This document shows positions 39,268-49,761 of a DNA stretch of 64,000 nucleotides, one piece after another. This DNA is from Cladopsammia gracilis (Eukaryota > Cnidaria > Anthozoa > Scleractinia > Dendrophylliidae), in NCBI GenBank assembly GCA_022457155.1, contig JAJGOT010000163.1:1105001-1169000 (forward strand). Reading direction: 5' to 3'. The notes beneath the pieces are model-generated. The model was given only the letters and a program-made list of their open reading frames with translations, had not been told where the DNA came from and searched no databases. The translations under genes and the position numbers were made by a program. Position 1 is the first letter of the stretch. The number at the start of each line of letters is the position of its first letter.

Positions 39268-39425
39268 ATGTGGCTTACATCATCTGAGAGATCGCTAACT
39301 CAACATTTCAAGGAGTTGGATGACGACAAACGACCCAGAAACGACAGCAACGATTCAGAAGGAATTTCTGGTGCTAAGAAAAGTGATTTTGATCGCCAGA
39401 TTAAAGCTAGAAGTGAAGAATCGAG
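39268..39425 (+). CDS. Orphan first-exon candidate, unknown protein
   Basis: ATG 39268 is preceded by an in-frame TGA and opens 52 codons (starts MWLTSSERSLTQHFKELDDD, ends RQIKARSEES). It ends at a good donor, GAG|GTAAGA. Composition (acidic and basic residues, no repeats) looks like real protein. I do not recognise the family and found no partner exon downstream; a LINE fragment starts about 25 bp after the donor. It lies inside the inverted-arm block, so it could be a host exon or part of a mobile element. Confidence 0.5.
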
Positions 39426-39449
39426 GTAAGATGTTGGGTTATAATTCAT

Positions 39450-40325
39450 TTGAATTGCTCTAGATTTAAGTCTTACTTACAATGAGTACATTGAACTATC
39501 AAAAAGTTCTGAAGGTTGGTTTTGCCAATTATGTATTATGGCAATACTACCATTTAATCATTTAAATGACTATGATTTCCACCTTGCCCTAGCTGAATTT
39601 TCTTTAGGACCTTCCAGGATTATAAATATAAAGGATTTTAGTGAACTTAATATAAATCCATCAATATTAAATAAAATTACAGATGACTCCAACTACATTC
39701 TAAATGAAAATAGTGACCCTGATACTAGTTTCTATAATCATTCATTAACTAATGAACTGAACAGTCTTTTACAAAACTGAAGCATAAACACTGATAACTC
39801 ATTTTCAGTATTACATGTGAATCCTACAAGTTTAAGTTAAAATTTTGAAAGCTTGGAACAAATGATCAATTCTTTATCCATAATACCTGATTTCATTGGT
39901 ACATGTATTAGTGAAACTTGGTTAAAAGAGGCAAATGATATGATTCAATTACAAAACTATAATTTTATTTGTGAAGGAAGGGAAAACAGGACTGGACGTG
40001 GAGTGGGGCTTTACATTAAAAATGAATCAAACTATAAATTAAGAAAAGATTTGGGATTTTATGATCAAGATGTAATGGAATCACTGTTTGTGGAAAAAAT
40101 TACTGAAGACAATGTAAACACAATAATAGGTGTTATTTATAGGGCACCTAATTCAGACATTAACTGCTTTCTTGCAAAATTAACAGAAATAATTGAAAAG
40201 ATTAATTTTGAAGGCAAAAGATGTTACTTACTTGGGGATTATAACATAAATTTAATTAATTCAAACGAGTCAGACATTGCAAGCAAGTTTATTGACATTG
40301 TTTATTCGTCATTTAATGTCAACGC
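39450..40325 (+). pseudogene. LINE fragment: zinc-finger-like N terminus and endonuclease domain
   Basis: In one frame: SSEGWFCQLC followed by LPFNHLND (PHD-like start typical of CR1/L2-type elements), then stops at 39778 and 39838. The apurinic-type endonuclease follows, with CISETWL (catalytic Glu), GRGVGLYI, IIGVIYRAPNSD and LLGDYNINL (GD-x-N motif). The reading leaves LINE-like sequence near 40325, so most of the endonuclease C terminus and all of the reverse transcriptase are missing. Two stops make it inactive. This is the opposite half of the protein to that at 8641-10075. Confidence 0.85.
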
Positions 40326-42300
40326 ACAATTGAAAGGCACCTATTTTGTGGGAGAAGGTAGAGAGATAGGCGTTGCCCAGGACCCAAGTGCTGCCGGTCA
40401 GCGAGTGGCATATAAACCATGGGATGGGTTTCATGGAGCACAGCTACTCTGAGCAGCATGTACCTATGCCAAGCTCCTAGAAGGCCGCTTAGCGAGGGGA
40501 AGTGGACGTCACCACTGTTTATCACCCAAGCTAAGGCAACCCAGGCATCGCTTCAGTGTGGGACTGAAGGGTTGTCGCCAGCAACGCTTCTCCCCCAAAC
40601 CATTTATTAAAACTAAAACCACATAACAGATTACATATCTGCTATAATTTTTGTTTTTTTGAAACAAACAATAAATGTTATAAGCGGTTAGGCGAGAATG
40701 GCCTACCTAGAAGTACGAAAGCAGAGAGTGATAAAAATAACTATATATACTGTGGTGGGTGGGTGGGGAAATAAACGTTTGACTTTAGCAGTGAAACTGA
40801 GCTGAATTGGGAGATTGACCGCGACTGATGTACATTAACATAAACATGGCAAGTTTACTTGAAGCTGATTGGCTGATACTCTATGAGCATGTGCAGGCTT
40901 GAAATGTACACACAGACACACACGTTCAGGATGTGGCGGCCAATAAAGCCAGCTTAAGATTAAACAAGACACAAGTCCCAGAAAAGTTTGAAGGACTAAA
41001 CAACATTTGTTGAGGTGACAATATCACTTTGACACTCATTATTTGCTTTGATGAGAGCATGCCCAATCTGTATGCTGTTATTTAAAGTGCTGTTATGTGA
41101 ACATTTGGACAGTTGTTTATTAAGTCAATTAGAGTATACCTGCTCTGTAAATATGCATTCATTTTTATTTAACATTAGCCCTGTTTGCAATATTGTTATG
41201 TACATGATATGTAAGCCTATATTTCTTTTATTTATTTTCTAAAAGAGGGGAATGTCATAGTATAGGGAGCCTGGAACTAGTTCACACATGTGTCCAATGT
41301 GGTGGCTGTTCCAGTTGACCAAATTATAAACCTACAAAACACTAACTATTTCAACTTTTGGTCAATTATAACACTGACCCCGACAATTAACCATTAAAAA
41401 CTCTAAGCAAATACATGTAACTGTGGGGTTATTTGTGGGAAAATGGGATAACAGTTTAAGGCACTTTGTCGCAATCACAGAATATAGGAATACAAAGCCA
41501 TTAATTAAAAGCAATCACAAAATTAATTTTGACACTCAATTGAAAACAGTTTTTGTTTCTAAAATCAGGCTTTTGGTTATTTCTTTGATTGATCTGCTGT
41601 TCTCCCATTAAAACTTTCTAGCAGTTTATATTAATTTTAAAATAATGGATAGTTTCTTTGACAAATCACTCATTAATTTCAGCATTCTGATTGGTCAATT
41701 GAGCAACACTCTTTCCTTATTGGGGATATTTTCAGGAGAAAAACAAAAAAAAGCTTGTTTTGATCTCTTCAAGAACTAGCAGATCAAGGAAACGCAAATG
41801 GTCAGGACCTCACCAATGTTACACAAAATTGAAATTTTTGAGAGTGCTTTTTATTAAAACAATAAAACGTTGATCTTCACAGATCAATTTATTTGCACCA
41901 AATTTACTAACCCAGTGAATTTTTTTTTGAAAATCTGCCTTTAAAACATGCAAATTTGGGCTCTTGTATAAATTTCTGCCAGTTTTCAACAGATTGGTAT
42001 TAAAACTTGCAGGTTTTCAAAGACAACCAGATCTGTGAAGTCATTTTTGTGATTTATTGAAAAGTGCTGTGACAATTAATGGAAGGCAGCCTTGATTTGC
42101 CTGAGGCTGAAATGCACTTGGCTGCTGACAAGCAGCTTCTCTGTTCTTTTACTGGCAGCCTTATTGAGGCTACTCTTGGGCTGCTAGTTTCTTATTATGT
42201 TTTTATGTTTGATTATCCCGTTGGGTCGAATAATCTATTGTAAATGATATTGACAGTTTGTCAAAATGTAGCATGTAGTTGAGGCACAATGAAAAGGACA
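40326..42300. other. Unassigned stretch, possibly repeat-derived
   Basis: 40330-40615 is G+C-richer (GTTGCCCAGGACCCAAGTGC, then CTCCTAGAAGGCCGCTTAG) and abruptly bounded by the LINE, so it is probably another repeat. A purine-rich AAAAGAGGGGAA at 41240-41251 followed by TGTCATAGTATAGGG could be a retroelement polypurine tract and LTR start, but no second LTR was found. A DNA-level scrap of the GAGCAG MITE (GACACTCAATTGAAAAC) lies at 41530. Confidence 0.4.
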
Positions 42301-42302
42301 TG

Positions 42303-42409
42303 CTAAAACGATTCAATGCTACAACGTTTCCATGACAAAAACATAATGCATCGAAGAACATTTATGATGCTTTTTGCACAGAAGCGTTATAGCATTGAAT
42401 CGTTTTAGT
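42303..42409. repeat. Short palindromic foldback
   Basis: TAAAACGATTCAATGCTA and TAGCATTGAATCGTTTTA are perfect inverted ends about 107 bp apart. Confidence 0.85.
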
Positions 42410-42410
42410 T

Positions 42411-42672
42411 TGGGGACTCTCATAAAATATAAAAATGACGGCAGTGCTCATTGGTATGGTTCAAGAGAAGTTTTACCTCTAAGAGGTACCAATTCAAAAC
42501 AACACGTCATATTTCTGTCATATTCTTTTGGCTTAATACCCAAAAACGTACCACAATAATCCTAATGGTGGTCATTGTAGATTTTCGGACCCTAAGCGGT
42601 ACCAAACTACAAATTTTGACCCCAAAAGGTACGACGAGCGCCCCTGTAATTTTTTTATGGGAGTCCCCTCTC
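42411..42672. repeat. Foldback repeat, GGACTCTCATAAAA ends, GGTACC words
   Basis: Inverted ends GGGGACTCTCATAAAATA and TTTTTTATGGGAGTCCCC, with inner ATGACGGCAGTGCTC / GAGCGCCCCTGTAAT. AAGAGGTACCAA and AAAAGGTACGACG words repeat. Same family as 945-1256. Confidence 0.8.
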
Positions 42673-43464
42673 ACCATGTCTAACAGTTATTAAAGTAAGA
42701 TGTCCCTCCCCCATTAAAAATTAGGGCCCTCATCCTAGTATCATGACTAGCCCAGTTTACATTGTTTTGCAGTTCAGGTCGAGGGTCAAATTCAGCAATA
42801 CAGGGTTGTAGAGGTTTGTTTTCATTTTATTTGTACATTTTTTGCTGAAGACTTTAAAATGAAAAACTAGCTTTCCAGAATTGCCCAAGATTAACAGCAT
42901 TACTTTGCGGATCGGGCAACTATATTCATTTTCTTTTTTCACATTCTGATGAGACAATGTAATCTCCAGTGGAAAGTCGTTGAGTGTTAGTGATGAGCCC
43001 TGACTTGTCTGCAAGTCTGCAGGTGTAAAAACTATTGGCTTAATCGCCTTGGGTTTTTAAACCTGATATTAAAACACAGAACAATTTTTTGTTCATTCAG
43101 TTTTAAACAGTATATGTTCTTTTTACAAGTGATGAATAGTTAACACTAAGTTAAGCATTACTTTTTAGTGGGAAGAGCCATTTCAAAAAAGAAATAATTT
43201 ATATAATGGATTTATTTGATCCAAGTTTATGACAAAATAGGGTTTTTGTTAAAGCAGAGATCAATGAAAGTCTACTTTATTATGTCATTTCACAACTGTT
43301 GGGGTACACATGGAGATATTAATATTATGTACCAATTTTGTGTTTTGTGTGTGGATAAATTTACTAACTATTGAAAGAAGCATTTACCTTTTAATATGAG
43401 TGACGTTTTCTCATTAAACGAGTAAACCAGAATGAAATTATTGTGAGTTGTTTTAACACCGTAT

Positions 43465-43655
43465 ATTGAGTAACCCCGTCATACGACCACCTCGTTAATA
43501 CGACCACCCCGTTATTACGACCACTTTATTGTGGCCCGAACAAAAGCCCACTAATTTTCTTATCTGAAAACCCCGTTATTACGACCAACGACCATCTTGG
43601 AGTCCTCAGTCGTTATTTTCTTTATAAAATTACCCCGTTAATACGACCAGTCGGC
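43465..43655. repeat. Repeat of TTAATACGACCACC words
   Basis: GAGTAACCCCGTCATACGAC starts a run of five or more CCCCGTTATTACGACCAC-type words. It resembles the CAGT-ended families in word structure but lacks a clear terminal CAGT. Confidence 0.7.
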
Positions 43656-43832
43656 AAAATGCCTGGTGACGCTGCTGAATGAAAACAGACACCATATGAC
43701 AAACAATAATGCATTAATCTTTAATTGAATGTTTTTAGGCAAAGGTGTTAGTGGTTAGCATGTTCATTGCAGTGTTCAGTAAAAAGGATGCATAAATAGA
43801 TACTACAAAAGAGCATTTCAAGGCTCTCAAAG

Positions 43833-44090
43833 TTATTTTGCCTTCTTGTTTCTGCTGCCTTCCACTGTGGCTTTTCTCTTCAACTCCATTTCCTGTTCTT
43901 TTCTTACAGATCGGTTATTTGCAATGTCTAATATAATTTATTAAGCATATCAACGTTTCTTCGCGGTCCAGTAAACTTGTAAACGCATGGGGTTTCCATC
44001 CCGTGTCCTCCCCCACAATAAACGGCTTTCCCAACAACTTGAACTTGTGCTTTTGACCTTATACTCGCATTGTTGGTATGTTTTACTCAA
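43833..44090 (-). pseudogene. Unassigned coding-like fragment with frameshift
   Basis: On the minus strand the frame from about 44090 reads RSKAQVQVVGKAVYCGGG, then HGMETPCVYKFTGPRRNVDM and LNKLY, and stops. One base out of phase it goes on as DIANNRSVRKEQEMELKRKA to KKAK and a stop at 43833. The two pieces read as one lysine-rich C terminus with a single frameshift or a short intron (an ATATTAG acceptor is possible). I do not recognise the protein. It lies inside the 38.2-48-kb inverted-arm block. Confidence 0.4.
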
Positions 44091-46040
44091 CACTGATGCT
44101 TCAGTTTACTCAATTTTTGGCGTCAATGTGGATTCAACATTTCACTCAATATTTTGGGTTATTATTACTCGACTTTTTTTGCAGACGAGAATGCGTTCGC
44201 GAACCAATTCAAAACAAGACGCTGTGGGAGAATATACTTGGGCGTCGATGTATTAGGCATATTGGAGAATAATTGTCTTGGGAATCTGCATGCACGTTAT
44301 TTCACGGTTTGATGATAGGGAGTATTCGGATAGTGTGAGCAGTCTAACAAAGAAGCGCGTTAACCGTCTAAAACAAGAAGACACAGTACACTTAGCGTGC
44401 GAGATCGCACGCAAATTATTAAAGTAGCGTGTCCACTGTGTCAAAAGACGAGTACATACTGAAAAATACAAATCGATGCCTACTTTGTACTTACCGTTGA
44501 AAAAAAAAAAGGCCGTATGTCAGAGTTTCCCGATGGTTGTTATTGGTTTTAGCTAAATCTTGTAACTAGCTGGTCTGTGTTTCCGACACTTTTGAAGTGA
44601 ATGCAAATGTAGCCGCAAAGTGGCTTTTCGAAGCCATGATGTAATTGCCTGCTCCGGCCCGAGGTCAAAACAACTTTTCCAATTGAAAGTTTTGCTGGAA
44701 GTATTCCCGCCGTTATTGTAATAAAGTTTGAATGAAACATAAATTTAATCAAAGTTAACGACAGAAGTGATAATTTAGGAGGAGAGAAACAAATTTAGCC
44801 CTTTGAAATATATTTTTTCAGTTGAGGTAAAAATGTTTCAATTTGCATAATGTGAAAGTAATTTGAAACCTTTCCAGTAACGCATAACGCAGCTGTTTCA
44901 TAAAACATCTCGCAATCAGACACACGAAAATATATCCAGTTTTTATTCCTCTGTATCCGAAACACAGAAAAGAAAATTAAATGAAAAAGTGATCGCTTTA
45001 AGGTTATTTTCGCCCGAGAAACTAACTAGCTAGCGGAAGCAAAACTCGCAAGAAACGTCTCGCAAGACACCGCGTGCATTGTTTACATCTTCTCTCGGCG
45101 GTGAATTTTTGCACCCAAAGTTTCAGTTGGCTGTTCTGTTCCTTCAACTTCACGAAATCAAAATTAATGAAAAGCAAACAACCGAAAGAAGTGAAATTAA
45201 TTGGGATTCCTACCACGCTTATATTTCTTCCTTCGCTGTCCACTGTTCACTTCTTATTAAATAAGCGCTATGTATGTATTCGTCTAAATTATCTTGTTCA
45301 TGTTCGTTTAAACATGTTTTAGCGGGTTTCCGTCATGAAGGTATCGTAGAATTAAATCGCGAGTGCCAAATACTTTCGCAGTGTCTTCTTGAGTAATTTC
45401 CTTACGCATATTGAATATGAAACTGTTAGATGCAACAGAGAAAACACAACTCGCACTTTGTGACGGTCGCCTCGCATCAACAAACAGGTGTACTCCACTG
45501 CGGTCAAACGCGAGAAATTTGCAAACGTTAATCAAAGTACTTCAAAGTTAAGGTTGTCATTTTTACTGTTTATTAAAAGTTTCATATATTAACAATACAC
45601 TGTCAACTCACTAAACGTTTTGAAAGTTTACTAAAAAAGTTCTAAGCGTTTGAAAACTATGAACCGCAGAACTGTCGGCGCCATTTGCCAACACAATTTT
45701 ACTCAGGCACGAAGCGTTTTGATCAGTTTTCAACGATCGAAAAAGCTCGTTATTTTGAGCCGGAAAGATGAAAAGATAGTTACTTAAACTAATTATTTTA
45801 TACATCCTTGCCCACGTTTCCACTTAATACTAAATGAATCCCACCAAATAAAAAGAAAAACGCCTCGGACGTGTGATCGCGGTGAAGGTTTGAACAATCC
45901 CGCCATCCCCAGAGTTGCGCAATACTGCACATTTGTGGACGACCAAACTGCATTTTAATACTTGGTCGCTACGCCCAAGTAATAAGGCTCTAGGAATGAG
46001 CTAACCCGTGAGCCACCGCGCTCAATGAAAACGACTTTTC
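44091..46040. other. Unassigned stretch inside the inverted-arm block
   Basis: Weakly coding-like minus-strand pieces occur, the best at 45410-45308 (MRKEITQEDTAKVFGTRDLI, then LRYLHDGN and a stop). None has a family match or a complete set of splice sites. No repeats are obvious. Confidence 0.35.
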
Positions 46041-46099
46041 TTGAGCACGGTACAGTTGATTTTACGGGAGCAAAACGTACCGATACAACTCGAATCAAT

Positions 46100-47740
46100 T
46101 CAATTCCATAACATAACATTTGCTACCATCCCCTGTGTAAATAGCCTTTTTGCTGCATTTAACCTTTTAAAGTCTATCGCAAATCGACTTCCGTTGAGTC
46201 GATTTATTGCCTTGCAACGTCACATAGTAGTGACATAAGTGCAAGCTTCCAAGTACGAGTCGAATAGTCAACATTTGCTACCCTCCCTAGCGTTCATAGC
46301 CTTCTTGCCTTATTTTTTTGTGAGTCTCTCACAAATCCACTTCCGGTGAGTCGATTCGACTTTACGCAAGACGAATCGCGCGATTCGAGTCGAATCGAGT
46401 CGAATCGTCAACATTTGCTACCCTCCTTAGTGTTCATAGCCTTCTTGCCTTATTTTTTTGTGAGTCTCTCACAAATCCACTTCCGGTGAGTCGATTCGAC
46501 TTTACGCAAGACGAATCACGCGATTCGAGTCGAATCGAGTCGAATCGTCAACATTTGCTACCCTCCTTAGTGTTCATAGCCTTCTTGCCTTATTTTTTTG
46601 TGAGTCTCTCACAAATCCACTTCCGGTGAGTCGATTCGACTTTACGCAAGACGAATCGCGCGATTCGAGTCGAATCGAGTCGAATCGTCAACATTTGCTA
46701 CCCTCCTCAGTGTTCATAGCCTTCTTGCCGTATTTTTTACTAAGTCTCTCGCGAATCGACTTCTGGTGAGTCGATTCGACTTTACGCAAGTCGAATCGAG
46801 TCGAATCGTCAACATTTGCTACCCTCCTTAGTGTTCATAGCCTTCTTGTCGTATTTTTTACTAAGTCTCTTGCGAATCGACTTCTGGTGAGTCGATTCGA
46901 CTTTACGCAAGACGAATCGCGCGATTCGAGTCGAATCGAGTCGAATCGTCAACATTTGCTACCCTCCTTAGTGTTCATAGCCTTCTTGCCGTATTTTTTA
47001 CTAAGTCTCTCGCGAATCGACTTCTGGTGAGTCGATTCGACTTTACGCAAGACGAATCGCGCGATTCGAGTCGAATCGAGTCGAATCGTCAACATTTGCT
47101 ACCCTCCTCAGTGTTCATAGCCTTCTTGCCGTATTTTTTACTAAGTCTCTCGCGAATCGACTTCTGGTGAGTCGATTCGACTTTACGCAAGTCGAATCGA
47201 GTCGAATCGTCAACATTTGCTACCCTCCTTAGTGTTCATAGCCTTCTTGTCGTATTTTTTACTAAGTCTCTTGCGAATCGACTTCTGGTGAGTCGATTCG
47301 ACTTTACGCAAGACGAATCGCGCGATTCGAGTCGAATCGAGTCGAATCGTCAACATTTGCTACCCTCCTTAGTGTTCATAGCCTTCTTGCCGTATTTTTT
47401 ACTAAGTCTCTCGCGAATCGACTTCTGGTGAGTCGATTCGACTTTACGCAAGACGAATCGCGCGATTCGAGTCGAATCGAGTCGAATCGTCAACATTTGC
47501 TACCCTCCTTAGTGTTCATAGCCTTCTTGCCGTATTTTTTACTAAGTCTCTTGCGAATCGACTTCTGGTGAGTCGATTCGACTTTCGTAAGACGAATCGC
47601 GCGATTCGAGTCGAATCGAGTCGAATCGTCAACATTTGCTACCCTCCTTAGTGTTCATAGCCTTCTTGCCGTATTTTTTCTAAGTCTCTCGCAAATCGAC
47701 TTCCGGTTGTCGATTCGTCAGCAAACCTAGACGAATCGAC
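46100..47740. repeat. 140-bp satellite array rich in GTCGATTCGAC words
   Basis: The phrase CAACATTTGCTACCCTCC recurs at 46269, 46409, 46549, 46689, 46810, 46950, 47090, 47211, 47351, 47491 and 47630. Spacing is 140 bp, except 121 bp twice and 139 bp once. The 121-bp units lack a GACGAATCGCGCGATTC block. Early units have GTGAGTCTCTCACAAATCC, later ones CTAAGTCTCTCGCGAATCG. Each unit contains self-complementary GAATCGAGTCGAATCG stretches. No protein is encoded. Confidence 0.95.
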
Positions 47741-47754
47741 TCAGTTCGGGTGTA

Positions 47755-47985
47755 TTGGACAACCCTCGTTACATGGGACGATTCGCAACGACGACTTGTA
47801 GCGCAACAAAATTAACGACAGGTATTGTTACACGAAACAACTTGAGCAAAATTCGTGTTTTTGCGTTGCAAGTTTCTTGAAGCTGAATCAAAACCTCGCA
47901 ACAAAAAAATTGCGAAGAAAATCGTCCGTGCACCCATGTTGCGCTAAAAATCGTCGTTGCGAATACGGTCCCGTGTAACATCGCC
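47755..47985. repeat. Foldback element, GTTACACGGGAC...GCAACGACGA ends
   Basis: The left end (GTTACATGGGACGATTCGCA) and right end (CGTTGCGAATACGGTCCCGTG then TAACATCGCC) are inverted, with TAGCGCAACA next to both. It abuts the satellite on one side and the 48112 exon candidate on the other. Confidence 0.8.
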
Positions 47986-48112
47986 TGTTTCCAGGTAGCG
48001 CTCTTTTTAATTCATTCAAAAACTGAAGGAGAGAGACTGAAGAATCTTGATAGCAGTCTCCCTTGCTTGCCGCTAACACAGTAATTTCACCCAAGACAAC
48101 TCGAAGTTTCAT
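47986..48112 (-). CDS. Orphan first-exon candidate cut by a foldback element
   Basis: Minus-strand ATG at 48112 opens MKLRVVLGEITVLAASKGDC, then YQDSSVSLLQFLNELKRALP and GN, after which the frame enters the foldback at 47985. Upstream sequence (48120-48400) is G+C-richer and promoter-like. I do not recognise the protein. No donor is visible before the element, so either the exon was interrupted by it or the protein ends within it. Continuation at 45535-43833 on the same strand is conceivable but unproven. Confidence 0.4.
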
Positions 48113-49270
48113 CAACTAGAACAATTTTGGGTTTCTCCCGACAGTTCGCTCGTTTTGCGTCAAGGAAACGCGGATGACTGGCGGAACGAGCGTCGCCCGT
48201 TTCCGAGCTATTATACTCTCGCATGCATTCACATATCTCGCGCGCGGTTTGGGTGGCTGCGTGACGCATTTTGGTTGTCACAGTACAAAATTATTGGTTC
48301 GTCACTGGAAAAGGGCTGCGTGACGCATTTTGGTCGTCACAGAAGGGCCACGTCACGACCCAAAACACAGTTGCTTGGGAGAATTTAAGGCGGATTAATT
48401 TAAATTAGTTGACACAGAAGACATGACTCTAAAAATCCCAATGACCTTTACTTTAATTTCAATTCACAAAATTAACAAAGTTTGAATATCCCAGTCTTCT
48501 TAAGAGCTCTTGGACCTAAGACAAAACAACAAATCAAAACATCAATATTTATCATCCAAATATTAGTGTATTACAGTCAAATCTCACTTTCAATACAGAC
48601 ATTTGCTTAAAGGGGCAGTGTCATGGAGATTTTTGCATTTTTTATCAAACCTGAAAATGCCTTTCATGGGAGGAGACCCAAAGGATATTTTTTGCAACAA
48701 AATGGGGTTATAGCTTTGACAGTTGCAAGAGGAAAGTAGCATTTTGCCATCAACCAGTTGATCCAAACCTTATCCTGGAGGGCGGCACTGTATGACTTCC
48801 ACAATTTAAAAAATGCTGTGTAAAATTTATGTTGGTGCGTTAAACAGAGCAAAATTGTGCCGTGACCACATATAAGCTTTTACACTATATTTATGGGGAA
48901 AAAATGAATACAAACAGAGAAATCGGAAAACAATAAAAGTTTCTGTTGGGAATTATGGGGTGTAATACATCATAAATAATGGCATGTTGGAAAATTTTGC
49001 ACCATTTCTTCAGTACTGAAAATAACAGTTGGTCATCAGACATCGTCCAACCAAATCCAAAAATGTCTGACTAACTCTACATTTATACCCCGACAGTATC
49101 TGACCACAAAAATGACTTAGAAGAATTTATGCTATATGTACAGTTTATTTGCTGTAAAATACTCTCTCAATTTGAGAAAATTCATATTTGAAATTGCCCT
49201 ATAATACCTTGCAACGAAGTCTAACGAACTAACCACTATACCATCACACCTACACTAAAATGCACCCCAA
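48113..49270. other. Spacer
   Basis: A direct duplication of GCTGCGTGACGCATTTTGG lies at about 48256 and 48314. From 48610 an AAAGGGGCAGTGTCATGGAG start resembles dispersed-repeat ends. No exon is seen. Confidence 0.4.
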
Positions 49271-49274
49271 TTCC

Positions 49275-49710
49275 CGGTGGGGGGGGGGGGGGGGGGTGGG
49301 AGGGTTCTGTCTATAATAGGCTATACAGAGATGCTCTGCCTGAAAGGGGTAGGGTTGGGATTTGAAGTATGGAAAAAGGTAGGGAAAACTGCCATTTCAG
49401 TATATAAAAAGGCCTTTCAAAATATCTCAAACAGACGCACATAACGACTAATTTGTCTATTAAAGTATTTTAATGTTTATACTGAATTGAAAGGTGAGTA
49501 CACATTGCTCAAATGTCATCCAAAAAATGCTTCTTTTGTTTTTCCTTTGTCATTACATCATGTATCGGGGATATAAGTCAACTAGGTATATGAAAGAGGT
49601 ACCATTTTCTGTCCAAAATGGTATATAAAAGGTAAGGGATTGGACCTCGGGGCAGAGCATCCCCGTACAAAACTTTGTTGAGTAAACCCTACGACCCCCC
49701 CCCCCCCCCG
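49275..49710. repeat. Poly-G-anchored repeat, GATGCTC type
   Basis: A G run (49278-49297) is followed by CTATACAGAGATGCTCTGCC. The other end has GGCAGAGCATCCCCGTACAA and a C run (49695-49709). Ends are inverted; same family as 8195-8575. Confidence 0.8.
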
Positions 49711-49761
49711 GCCACAATTGTTAATTCCATACCTGTATTCAGTGATCAGCCCTTCATGTTG

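Noticed and set aside
40740..41290. LTR retrotransposon ends (polypurine tract plus TGTCATAG)
   Set aside because: I found no matching second LTR, primer-binding site or gag/pol remnant nearby.
45022..45243. Minus-strand frame MDSEGRNISVVGIPINF as an exon
   Set aside because: No acceptor/donor pair, a hydrophobic low-information translation and equally long frames on the other strand.
46100..47740. CRISPR-like array
   Set aside because: Regular 140-bp spacing is of whole satellite units; the sequence between the shared words is itself repeated, so there are no unique spacers, and the locus is eukaryotic.
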